From the NCBI GenBank assembly GCA_938075195.1, contig CALJGK010000010.1, forward strand, positions 1 through 64,000: a stretch of DNA of 64,000 bases. The letters run 5' to 3'. Positions 39,775 through 48,714 of this stretch are shown here, piece by piece (positions within the stretch are counted from its first letter, which is position 1; each line of letters begins with the position of its first letter). A program made the translations under genes and the position numbers. The DNA comes from an uncultured SAR86 cluster bacterium (lineage in GTDB: Bacteria > Pseudomonadota > Gammaproteobacteria > Magnimaribacterales > Magnimaribacteraceae). The notes under the pieces were generated by a model. It did no database searches. It saw nothing but the letters and a program-made list of their open reading frames with translations, and was not told where the DNA came from.

Positions 39775-41177
39775 AGCTCAGACGCCTCTTTAAATCTAAT
39801 CAGAACTTGCTCCAAGCCGATAATATGGACCACTTTATCTAGTTCGGGTCCTTTTGTTTGTCCTGTTATGGCGACTCTCAAGGGCATAAATAAATCCTTG
39901 CCTTTCGTGTTAGTTGCAAGACCAATAGTTTTGACAGCATCATTCCAATCTTTATAGCCCAACTCAATTGATTTGAATGCAGTTGTGTAAAAATCTTTTC
40001 CTGCAGATTTAATGATTTCGAAGACTTCTTCACTGGTATTTAGCGGATGATGAAATAAGTTATTTAAATAATCTTCAGCTTCTTCAGGAAAGTTAATGTT
40101 CTCTTTTATCAGCTCAATAAAATTCTCGGAATTTATTTCTGGCGGTAAAGCGTTCAAAGATTCATTGAGCCAGACTGAGCACTCTTGGGTTGACAAAGAC
40201 TCTACGGTCTTTTTTTGCCAAAAAATTAATTGGTCCATATCAAACTTGCTAGGAGAACTCGAAATATTCTTTGTTTCAAATGCTTCTGCTAATTCTTGAT
40301 AGGTCATTAGATTGTTATCCGTAATTCTGTGGCCAACTCTAGAAAGATAATTAGCAACTGCCTGAGGTAAATAACCCATTTGCCTTAGATCATTTATCGA
40401 CAAGCTTCCGTTTCTTTTAGATAAAGGTGCACCATCTGAACCAGTAAAAAGTGAAACATGAGCATATTGAGGAAGAGACAAATTCAGAGCCTCTAATAAA
40501 GCTATTTGTCGTGGAGTATTACTCAAATGATCATCTCCTCTTAGTACAATATTTACTTTCATTAAAGAGTCATCTATTGCATTGGCAAACATGAAGGTTG
40601 GAGACGAATCTTGCTTCCTGACAATAAAGTCATCAAGATCAGCTGTGGAGAAGGATTGTTCGCCTTTCACTATGTCTACAAACTCTATTTTTTTATCCTT
40701 AGGAACTCTGAATCTATAAACAGGTTTATTCCCTTTATTTAATTCTTCTTGAATCTCTTCATTTGATGCTTCAGACCAAACGCCTGTATAACGAGGAGGT
40801 TGACCAGCTGCGATTTGATTTCTACGAATAATCTTCAATTCTTCCTCGCTAGTAAAGCAAGGATAAATTAAATCTGCATCTGACAATTCTTTATAAAACT
40901 CTTCGTAAAGTTCAATTCTTTCTGATTGATAGTAAGAGTTTTCTATACCACCGACTTCCGGACCTTCATCCCAATTCAATCCCATCCAGCTTAAATCCTC
41001 GCAGATAGCCTTAGAAAACTCTTCTTTAGATCTTTCTAGATCAGTATCCTCTATACGCAGTAAAAAAGAGTCGCCATGCTTCTTTGCTACAAGTGAACTA
41101 AAAAGGGCTGTCCTAAGGTTTCCTAGGTGCAAAAGACCAGTTGGACTAGGACAAAATCTTGTTTTATTTGCTTTCAT
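39771..41177 (-). CDS. gltX: glutamyl-tRNA synthetase
   Basis: 468 aa; RFCPSPTGLLHLGNLRTALF, LLRIEDTDLERS, LSKRNGSLSI. Confidence 0.97.
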   Translation of the reverse strand: MKANKTRFCPSPTGLLHLGNLRTALFSSLVAKKHGDSFLLRIEDTDLERSKEEFSKAICEDLSWMGLNWDEGPEVGGIENSYYQSERIELYEEFYKELSDADLIYPCFTSEEELKIIRRNQIAAGQPPRYTGVWSEASNEEIQEELNKGNKPVYRFRVPKDKKIEFVDIVKGEQSFSTADLDDFIVRKQDSSPTFMFANAIDDSLMKVNIVLRGDDHLSNTPRQIALLEALNLSLPQYAHVSLFTGSDGAPLSKRNGSLSINDLRQMGYLPQAVANYLSRVGHRITDNNLMTYQELAEAFETKNISSSPSKFDMDQLIFWQKKTVESLSTQECSVWLNESLNALPPEINSENFIELIKENINFPEEAEDYLNNLFHHPLNTSEEVFEIIKSAGKDFYTTAFKSIELGYKDWNDAVKTIGLATNTKGKDLFMPLRVAITGQTKGPELDKVVHIIGLEQVLIRFKEASEL

Positions 41178-41251
41178 ATCCTTAATGTATTGGAAGCTTA
41201 ACCATAAAGTTCGTATTATAGCCCCCTCACGCTAATGAATTTAAAAGAAAT

Positions 41252-41842
41252 ATGAAACAACTCACTTCAAATTTAAGTCTAATAATCATTTTTATGACTT
41301 TTTTTTGGACGACGGGTTGTTCACAAAATGAAAAGGAGATAAAAGTGATAACTTTTGAAACAACACTAGGTCCGATTGTAATTGAGCTATTTGAAGAAGA
41401 AGCACCCGTAACATCTAAAAACTTTTTAGAGTATGCTGAGAGTGGTTTTTTTAATGGAACCATCTTTCATCGAGTAATTCCCGGTTTTGTCATACAAGGC
41501 GGAGGAATGGAGCCTGGCATGATAAATAAAGAAGGCAATCCCCCCATTATGAATGAAGCTAATAATGGTGTAAAAAATACAAAATGGAGTTTGTCGATGG
41601 CAAGGACTAATGATCCTCATTCTGCCAGCTCTCAGTTTTTTATCAATGTTGTTAATAATATTTCTTTAGATCATACAGAAGAAACTTCTCAAGGATGGGG
41701 CTATGCGGTGTTCGGTGAGGTTGTTGAAGGCTTTGAAACCGTTGAAGCGATTGCTGCAACTGCAACAGGAAGCTCAGGTTTTCATCAGGACGTTCCTCTT
41801 GAAGATATTTCAATTATCGATACGAAAGTTACGACAGAATAA
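41252..41842 (+). CDS. cyclophilin-type peptidyl-prolyl isomerase with lipoprotein signal peptide
   Basis: 196 aa; N-terminal TM plus TTGCSQ lipobox; FHRVIPGFVIQGGG, SMARTNDPHSASSQFFINV. Confidence 0.92.
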   Translation: MKQLTSNLSLIIIFMTFFWTTGCSQNEKEIKVITFETTLGPIVIELFEEEAPVTSKNFLEYAESGFFNGTIFHRVIPGFVIQGGGMEPGMINKEGNPPIMNEANNGVKNTKWSLSMARTNDPHSASSQFFINVVNNISLDHTEETSQGWGYAVFGEVVEGFETVEAIAATATGSSGFHQDVPLEDISIIDTKVTTE

Positions 41843-41844
41843 CG

Positions 41845-42567
41845 ATGGCTTACTGCTTTATATCTGATCTGCACTTGCATGAGGGCAGACCAGATATTAC
41901 TCAAGCCTTTTTAACTTTTCTTGAAGAGACTGCTTCAAAAGCAGAAAAACTATACATACTTGGTGATCTGTTTGAGACCTGGATAGGAGACGATAATCAA
42001 AATGATTTTATCTCCGGGATTAGAGAAGCTCTTCTGAAGACTAATCAAACTGCAGAGATCTATATGATGCATGGAAATAGAGATTTTCTTCTAGGACATG
42101 AATTTGCATTTTCATCCGGCATGACACTCATAACAGATCCCAGGTTAGAAGAAATGTTTGGTAAACCTGTTCTTCTAATGCATGGCGATTTGCTCTGCAC
42201 CGAAGATGTTGATTATCAATCTTTTAGGAAAACCAGCAGGGATCCGCAATGGCAAAAAGAATTCCTGAGTAAGTCTTTGATTGAAAGAAATGAAATTGCT
42301 AGAGAATTAAGAGACATAAGTAAACAGGCTACCGAGCAAAAAAAAGAAAATATCATGGATGTAACTCCTTCAGAAGTATCTAAAACTATGGAAAATTTTT
42401 CTGTAAATCTCCTAATCCATGGCCATACACACAGGCCAAATTCTCATGATATTGAAATCAATAACCAGCCTGCTAAAAGAATTGTTCTGGGAGATTGGGA
42501 TAAATACGGATGGTATCTTTGGATGGATTCTAGCTCTTGCGAACTAAAAAAATTCTCTATCTCTTAG
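41845..42567 (+). CDS. lpxH: UDP-2,3-diacylglucosamine diphosphatase
   Basis: 240 aa; FISDLHLHEGRPDITQAF, ILGDLFETWIGDD, MHGNRDFLLG, LIHGHTHRP. Confidence 0.96.
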   Translation: MAYCFISDLHLHEGRPDITQAFLTFLEETASKAEKLYILGDLFETWIGDDNQNDFISGIREALLKTNQTAEIYMMHGNRDFLLGHEFAFSSGMTLITDPRLEEMFGKPVLLMHGDLLCTEDVDYQSFRKTSRDPQWQKEFLSKSLIERNEIARELRDISKQATEQKKENIMDVTPSEVSKTMENFSVNLLIHGHTHRPNSHDIEINNQPAKRIVLGDWDKYGWYLWMDSSSCELKKFSIS

Positions 42568-43201
42568 AAACAAGAAATAACCTAATCGAAAGACCGACTA
42601 TCATTATCAACATCCCGAAGATAACTCTTATATCACTATAATAACCAAACGGTTCAACAGGATATGCAATAGTCTTTTGTAGGGCTGCAATCTTGAACTC
42701 ATGACTATCCATCATATTTGGATGAGTAACTATCTCCATCATCGCCCTGCGACTTTTATATCTCATTAATGCTGCTTGATCCCAAGTTTCTGCTCCCTCT
42801 ATTCCCACTAGATCCATGGATTGATAGACGACATCACTCATAAAAACAGGATGGGAAGCTCGCTTTAAAAGATTAGGCCACATATGCTCCATATATCTAG
42901 ACATTAATTGATCAGCAGACTCTCCAGGATTTGCGCCAGGCACATCTGCAGGATTTTTATTCATTTCAATATTATTGACCATAATGAACTGCCGACCATT
43001 ATCTTCTTCCATGAATCTTCTAAGGAAATCTATTCTTAGCTGAAGTTCTTCTGAATCTGAAGACACTCCATTATCGATGATATTTTGTTCGTGTTGTTTA
43101 ATAAATTCTTGTATTTCTTCTTGGCTTAACTGTCCTCCCATATCTGTATACCAAAAGAAAAAACCGATGTAGACCGCTCCCAAAATTATCCAAGTTTTCA
43201 T
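42557..43201 (-). CDS. hypothetical protein with N- and C-terminal transmembrane helices
   Basis: 214 aa; MKTWIILGAVYIGFFFW and IRVIFGMLIMIVGLSIRLFLV; 3' end overlaps lpxH. Confidence 0.6.
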   Translation of the reverse strand: MKTWIILGAVYIGFFFWYTDMGGQLSQEEIQEFIKQHEQNIIDNGVSSDSEELQLRIDFLRRFMEEDNGRQFIMVNNIEMNKNPADVPGANPGESADQLMSRYMEHMWPNLLKRASHPVFMSDVVYQSMDLVGIEGAETWDQAALMRYKSRRAMMEIVTHPNMMDSHEFKIAALQKTIAYPVEPFGYYSDIRVIFGMLIMIVGLSIRLFLVSKR

Positions 43202-43273
43202 ATTATTTAGAGTTTAATATCTTTTATACAAATAATAGTAGGTTAAAAGCTTTACAAAATCATCCTTTAATTA

Positions 43274-43293
43274 TACTGTATATACATACAGTA
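43274..43293. promoter_or_regulatory. LexA (SOS) box upstream of umuDC
   Basis: taCTGTATATACATACAGta: perfect CTGT-N8-ACAG, 19 nt before the umuD ATG. Confidence 0.92.
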
Positions 43294-43311
43294 TTAATTT
43301 ATAAAACCCTT

Positions 43312-43740
43312 ATGAAAATTGACTATCTGGGCGATGCATCAGAGGATAACTTATCTCTTCTTGAAATCCCCTATTTCCTAAATACCGTTCGAGTAGGATG
43401 GCCTAGCCCTGCAGATGACTATATTGAAAGATCTATAGATTTGAATGAATATCTAATAAAAAATCCTGCCGCTACCTATTTTGTTCGTGTCAGTGGAGAT
43501 TCAATGATAAATGCACATATAGGAGATGGTGCAATTTTGATAGTAGATAGAAGTATAGAACCAGGTCACAATAAAATTGTTATAGCTTCAATAGATGGAT
43601 CTTATGCATGCAAGAGACTACTGCTTAAACCAAAAGTTTGCCTAGTCTCTGAGAATCCAAAATACCCACCCATAATGATCGATAAAGAGGAAGAACTAGA
43701 AATAGCTGGCATAGTCATAGCCTCCATAAATTTGTATTAG
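43312..43740 (+). CDS. umuD: UmuD-like S24 peptidase, translesion polymerase V subunit
   Basis: 142 aa; VGWPSPADDYIERSIDLNEYLIKNPAATYFVRVSGDSM, catalytic Lys in YACKRLLLKP. Confidence 0.93.
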   Translation: MKIDYLGDASEDNLSLLEIPYFLNTVRVGWPSPADDYIERSIDLNEYLIKNPAATYFVRVSGDSMINAHIGDGAILIVDRSIEPGHNKIVIASIDGSYACKRLLLKPKVCLVSENPKYPPIMIDKEEELEIAGIVIASINLY

Positions 43741-43743
43741 ACT

Positions 43744-45000
43744 ATGATCTTTGCTTTAGTTGACTGCAATAGCTTTTATGCGTCATGTGAAAGAATATTT
43801 AGACCGGATATCAAAAAAAAGCCTGTGGTCGTCTTATCAAATAATGATGGTTGTGTAGTTGCCCTATCAAAAGAAGCAAAACAACTAGGAATTAAAATGT
43901 GCGAGCCTTGGTTCAAAATAGAGAAATCTTTTCTTAAAAAAGGAGGTGTCGCATTTTCTTCAAATTATGAACTATATGCTGACGTATCTTCTAGAGTCAT
44001 GCAAACTTTAGAAAATTTATCACCTAAAGTAGAGGTGTATAGCATCGATGAAGCTTTCTTGGATCTTACAGGTTTAAAGGACTGTGAAAAATTTGGACAT
44101 CAATGTCGTGAGACAATAAACCGCTGGGTTGGCATGCCTGTTTGTGTAGGCATAGGCCCAACAAAAACCTTGGCGAAAGTAGCAAATTATGGAGCCAAAC
44201 ATTATCCAGCCACTAATGGAGTTGTAGATTTAACAGATCTAAAAAGGCGAAAAAAGTTAATGGCATTAATGCCTGTAAGAGAGGTTTGGGGTGTTGGCAG
44301 TAGAATCAATAGGAGATTAAACAGTCTAGGCATAGAAACAGCCCTTGAACTGGCAGAGATAGATACCAAGTTAATAAAAAGAAAATTTAGCAGTGTTCTT
44401 GAAAGAACAGTGATGGAGCTACAAGGTTATTCTTGTATAGGCCTAGAGCAGCAACCTAAAACAAAAAAACAGATTGTTGTAAGTAGAACGTTTAGCAAGA
44501 AAGTGAATGACTTTAACTCTATTAATGAAGCTGTCAGTGACTATGCTTCACGCGCATGTGAAAAATTAAGAAGAGAGAATCAATATTGCAAAATGGTTTC
44601 AGTATTCATGAGGACAAACTATTTTCGTAAACAAGACAAGCAATATAACGGATTCAGGAGTTATAAATTATTTTCTCCGACGAATGATACTAGAGATATT
44701 TTAAATGCTACAAGACATATGACAGAGCAGCTCTTTAAAGAAAATATTAATTTTATTAAAGCAGGAGTAATGCTCAGTGACTTTTATGATGAAGGCATCT
44801 ATCAAGGTGATTTATTTAGAAATACAGACGAAAGGATAAATAGTAAAAAACTAATGACAACAATTGATAAAATTAACACCTCAGGAATTGGAAAAGTTGC
44901 TTTTGCCTCACAGGGAATCAAGAAATCATGGTCTATGAGAAGATTATTAAAATCACCTAGATATCTCACCAACTGGAAAGAGATACCTATTGTTAAATAG
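43744..45000 (+). CDS. umuC: DNA polymerase V catalytic subunit
   Basis: 418 aa; FALVDCNSFYASCERIFRPD, VVVLSNNDGCVVALSKEAK, YSIDEAFLDLTG, GVGSRINRRL. Confidence 0.96.
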   Translation: MIFALVDCNSFYASCERIFRPDIKKKPVVVLSNNDGCVVALSKEAKQLGIKMCEPWFKIEKSFLKKGGVAFSSNYELYADVSSRVMQTLENLSPKVEVYSIDEAFLDLTGLKDCEKFGHQCRETINRWVGMPVCVGIGPTKTLAKVANYGAKHYPATNGVVDLTDLKRRKKLMALMPVREVWGVGSRINRRLNSLGIETALELAEIDTKLIKRKFSSVLERTVMELQGYSCIGLEQQPKTKKQIVVSRTFSKKVNDFNSINEAVSDYASRACEKLRRENQYCKMVSVFMRTNYFRKQDKQYNGFRSYKLFSPTNDTRDILNATRHMTEQLFKENINFIKAGVMLSDFYDEGIYQGDLFRNTDERINSKKLMTTIDKINTSGIGKVAFASQGIKKSWSMRRLLKSPRYLTNWKEIPIVK

Positions 45001-45002
45001 TT

Positions 45003-45590
45003 TTAGCAGCCACTATGAAATCTAAAAAGATTATCTTTTTGATTAATAAAATTAGATTCAACAGAAGAGAGATGCTTCAATCTATCTGACCAATCTTCAT
45101 CAAAAATATCACAATAGATATCTAAGTAAAGATCACAGTGGCGCGCCTCAGCTTCATATAGTTTTGAATAAAACTTTTTAAGTTTATCTGAAAGAAAAGG
45201 TATTAGAGCATGAAACCTTTCACAGGACCTTGCTTCAATTAGAGAACTAATAACCAAAGAATCTTTAAGTTTATCTGGTTCTTGATTAGAAGATGCATCA
45301 TGAAGAGTTTGAGCATATTTACCCGATTTTAGATTTTTGTATTTAAAGCCATGTTGGTCAATCAACCTAAGCACTTGCTCAAAATGTAAAAGCTCTTCTC
45401 TTGCTAAAGGAGAGAGAATCTTAGCTAGATTATAATGTGGATATTTATGAATCAAAGAGATTGCTGAAGATGCAGCCTTTTTCTCACAATGTGCGTGATC
45501 AATCAAAAGAATTTCAAGCGAGTTTAGAGCCTTATCTATCCAGGATTTAGGAGTAGGAGAGAAAAGAATAGTTTCCCAGGTATTAGACAT
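45003..45590 (-). CDS. miaE: tRNA-(ms2io6A)-hydroxylase-like
   Basis: IDHAHCEKKAASSAISL, REELLHFEQV, EARSCERFHAL, EAEARHCDLY di-iron motifs; start taken at internal MSNTWETILF. Confidence 0.88.
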   Translation of the reverse strand: MSNTWETILFSPTPKSWIDKALNSLEILLIDHAHCEKKAASSAISLIHKYPHYNLAKILSPLAREELLHFEQVLRLIDQHGFKYKNLKSGKYAQTLHDASSNQEPDKLKDSLVISSLIEARSCERFHALIPFLSDKLKKFYSKLYEAEARHCDLYLDIYCDIFDEDWSDRLKHLSSVESNFINQKDNLFRFHSGC

Positions 45591-46038
45591 TAAAGTATTT
45601 CTCAGTCTTAAAGTACCTTTGATAATGCGCCTCTGATAATTGAAAGAGTTCATCTTCCATAACTTTCTTTAAATCAGACAGATCAGTCGTATCATTTAGT
45701 ATAGGATTAAAACCAAAATCCTTAGGGTTATGAATAGATTGACTGCCTGTTCTGAGAAGATCAAACACCCAGCACAGGGGGTTGCTCTCCTCATCATGTT
45801 TGATTTTATATTCTTCAAGTTTGGACTTAAGTAGCTTTTTATCAGTTACTGTAATTTTTGATTCCATAATTTGAATTTTTAAAGCTTCTAACCTGTCTAA
45901 AACGAGCCTTTTTTCAGGGTCATTGTAGGCATTCCATTTAATTACCTCATGCTGAAACCGCTTGCACCCTCTACAAACCTCATCACCAAAAACAGTAGAG
46001 CAAACTCCTATGCATGGGGTTTTAACTGACTTGTTCAT
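45583..46038 (-). CDS. DUF1289-domain protein with C-terminal extension
   Basis: 151 aa; TPCIGVCSTVFGDEVCRGCKRFQHEVIKWNAY Cys motif. Confidence 0.78.
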   Translation of the reverse strand: MNKSVKTPCIGVCSTVFGDEVCRGCKRFQHEVIKWNAYNDPEKRLVLDRLEALKIQIMESKITVTDKKLLKSKLEEYKIKHDEESNPLCWVFDLLRTGSQSIHNPKDFGFNPILNDTTDLSDLKKVMEDELFQLSEAHYQRYFKTEKYFNV

Positions 46039-46134
46039 TATCTCTTATGATATATCTAAGTCATTTCTACGCAACTTTAAATTACAGATTATGATAAAAT
46101 GCTGCACCAATAAATAACTTCTTCACTAAATATC

Positions 46135-48714
46135 ATGCTAGAAAACTATAAATCCCATGTCGAAGAGAGATTACTACAAGGCATACCTCCCCTACCCCTC
46201 AGCGCAGAGCAAGTTTCAGAGCTAGTAGAACTCTTAAAATCACCACCAATTGGCGAAGAAGAATATATATTAGATTTAATAACAAATAGAACACCTGCAG
46301 GGGTTGATCCTGCAGCTTACGTAAAAGCAGCCTTCTTGACTGATGTCGCTAAAGGCCAAACATCCTCACCGTTAATAGATCGACAGCTAGCGACCAAGTT
46401 ATTGGGAACAATGTTGGGGGGTTACAATGTTGAATCACTTATTGGCTTGCTTGAAGATGACGAAGTGGGAACATTGGCTGCAGAAGGTCTGAGTAAAACG
46501 CTTTTAATGTTTAATTCTAAACATGACGTAATTGAATTATCCAAAACAAATCTGAATGCAAAAAGAGTTGTGGATTCCTGGTCAAATGCTGAATGGTTCA
46601 CAAACAAACCAAAACTAGACGAAGTTATCAAAGCTATTGTTTTTAGGGTAGAAGGAGAGATTAATACGGATGATCTGTCCCCGGCTCCTGATGCACCATC
46701 TAGACCTGATATACCACTTCATGCATTAGCAATGCTTAAGAAAACAATGGATGATCCCCTTGGGACTATTGATAAATTAAAAGAATCTGGACTTCCATTA
46801 GTATTCGTTGGTGATGTTGTAGGTACAGGCTCCTCTAGGAAATCAGCAACAAATTCACTGCTTTGGTACATCGGAGAAGACATACCCTTCATACCTAACA
46901 AGAAACAGGCAGGAATATGTATTGGTGGAAAAATAGCTCCCATATTCTTTAACACTCTGGAAGACTCAGGAGCATTAGCTTTCGAGTGCGATGTCAGCAA
47001 AATGAACATGGGAGATATAATCGAAATCTACCCTTACGAACAAAAAGTAATTAACACAGATACTAATGAAGAGCTTTGCAAATATGAATATAAATCAAAT
47101 ACTTTGCTTGATGGCGTTAGAGCTGGAGGGAGAATTCCTCTAATTATTGGAAGAAGTCTTACAGATGAAACAAGAGAAATCTTAAAACAAGAATCATCGA
47201 AAGTTTTTACTAGACCAGATGAAGCAAAAGAAAGTACTAATGGTTTTACCTTGGCTCAAAAAATGGTCGGAAAAGCCTGTGGTGTAGAAGGCATTAGACC
47301 TGGAATCTACTGTGAACCAAGAATGTCTACAGTAGGTAGCCAAGATACTACCGGTCCAATGACTAGAGACGAATTGAAGGAATTAGCCTGCCTTGGATTT
47401 AATTCAGATTTAGTTATGCAATCATTTTGTCATACAGCCGCCTATCCACTTCCTAAAGATGTAGAAATGCAACACACACTTCCTGAATTTATACAAACGA
47501 GAGGTGGTGTCGCCCTAAAACCAGGTGATGGCATTATTCACTCATGGCTAAATAGAATGTTATTACCAGATATGGTTGGGACTGGTGGTGACTCTCATAC
47601 TAGATTTCCATTAGGGATAAGCTTTCCTGCAGGTTCAGGATTAGTGGCTTTTGGTGCAGCTCTAGGAGTTATGCCATTAGATATGCCCGAATCTGTCTTG
47701 GTAAAATTTAAAGGTGAGATTCAACCAGGTATAACTTTGAGAGATCTGGTAAATGCAATACCCTACGCCGCACTTCAATCAGGTCAATTGACTCTTCCAA
47801 AAGAAGGAAAGATAAACATTTTCTCAGGTAGATGTCTGGAAATCGAAGGACTTCCTGATCTTAAAGTAGAGCAAGCTTTTGAGTTGTCTGATGCTTCGGC
47901 GGAGAGGTCAGCTTCAGGCTGTACTATCAAGCTTAATGAAGAGCCGATTAGAGAATATCTCGAATCTAATGTAACTCTTTTGAGATGGCTTATTTCAGAG
48001 GGTTACGAAGACAAGAAAACTCTTGAAAGAAGAGCTCAAGCCATGGAAGCTTGGCTTGAAAATCCTATTTTAATGGAAGCTGATCATGACGCAGAGTATG
48101 CAGCTGTAATTGAAATAGATCTTAATAACATTACAGAGCCTCTTTTGGCATGTCCTAATGATCCGGATGATATCAAGCCCTTATCTGAAATTGCTAATAC
48201 TCATATAGATGAAGTATTTATAGGATCTTGTATGACAAATATTGGTCATTTCAGAGCTGCTGGTAAGCTATTGGAAAACGAATCTGAACTTCCATCTAAG
48301 TTATGGGTTTCACCTCCAACTAAAATGGATAAACATCAGCTTACCGAAGAAGGGTACTATGACATTTTTGAAAATGCCGGAGTAAGATTAGAAATGCCCG
48401 GATGTTCATTATGTATGGGCAACCAAGCTAGGGTTGAAGCGGAATCGACTGTGGTTTCAACCTCCACTCGTAATTTCCCGAATAGACTGGGTGATGGTGC
48501 CAATGTATTCTTAGCTTCTGCTGAAGTAGCAGCTATATCTGCAACGTTGGGTCATATACCTACAAAAGAAGAGTACTCAAGCTACATGTCAGAAATAAAT
48601 GCTATGAGCTCAGATATCTACAGATACTTAAATTTTCATGAAATTGCTTCTTACAAAGATGCAGCAAATAGCGCCATTCTTCCTTCTATAACAATTGAAG
48701 AAGTAAAAACTTAA
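46135..48714 (+). CDS. acnB: aconitate hydratase B
   Basis: 859 aa; RVEGEINTDDLSPAPDAPSRPDIPLHALAM, GTGSSRKSATNSLLW, GGDSHTRFPLGISFPAGSG, GCSLCMGNQARVE. Confidence 0.98.
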   Translation: MLENYKSHVEERLLQGIPPLPLSAEQVSELVELLKSPPIGEEEYILDLITNRTPAGVDPAAYVKAAFLTDVAKGQTSSPLIDRQLATKLLGTMLGGYNVESLIGLLEDDEVGTLAAEGLSKTLLMFNSKHDVIELSKTNLNAKRVVDSWSNAEWFTNKPKLDEVIKAIVFRVEGEINTDDLSPAPDAPSRPDIPLHALAMLKKTMDDPLGTIDKLKESGLPLVFVGDVVGTGSSRKSATNSLLWYIGEDIPFIPNKKQAGICIGGKIAPIFFNTLEDSGALAFECDVSKMNMGDIIEIYPYEQKVINTDTNEELCKYEYKSNTLLDGVRAGGRIPLIIGRSLTDETREILKQESSKVFTRPDEAKESTNGFTLAQKMVGKACGVEGIRPGIYCEPRMSTVGSQDTTGPMTRDELKELACLGFNSDLVMQSFCHTAAYPLPKDVEMQHTLPEFIQTRGGVALKPGDGIIHSWLNRMLLPDMVGTGGDSHTRFPLGISFPAGSGLVAFGAALGVMPLDMPESVLVKFKGEIQPGITLRDLVNAIPYAALQSGQLTLPKEGKINIFSGRCLEIEGLPDLKVEQAFELSDASAERSASGCTIKLNEEPIREYLESNVTLLRWLISEGYEDKKTLERRAQAMEAWLENPILMEADHDAEYAAVIEIDLNNITEPLLACPNDPDDIKPLSEIANTHIDEVFIGSCMTNIGHFRAAGKLLENESELPSKLWVSPPTKMDKHQLTEEGYYDIFENAGVRLEMPGCSLCMGNQARVEAESTVVSTSTRNFPNRLGDGANVFLASAEVAAISATLGHIPTKEEYSSYMSEINAMSSDIYRYLNFHEIASYKDAANSAILPSITIEEVKT

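Noticed and set aside
41227-41463. 78-aa minus-strand ORF overlapping the cyclophilin gene start
   Set aside because: Antisense to the signal peptide/cyclophilin start; better explained by the plus-strand lipoprotein gene.
46719-47009. 96-aa minus-strand ORF inside acnB
   Set aside because: Antisense shadow of a highly conserved gene.
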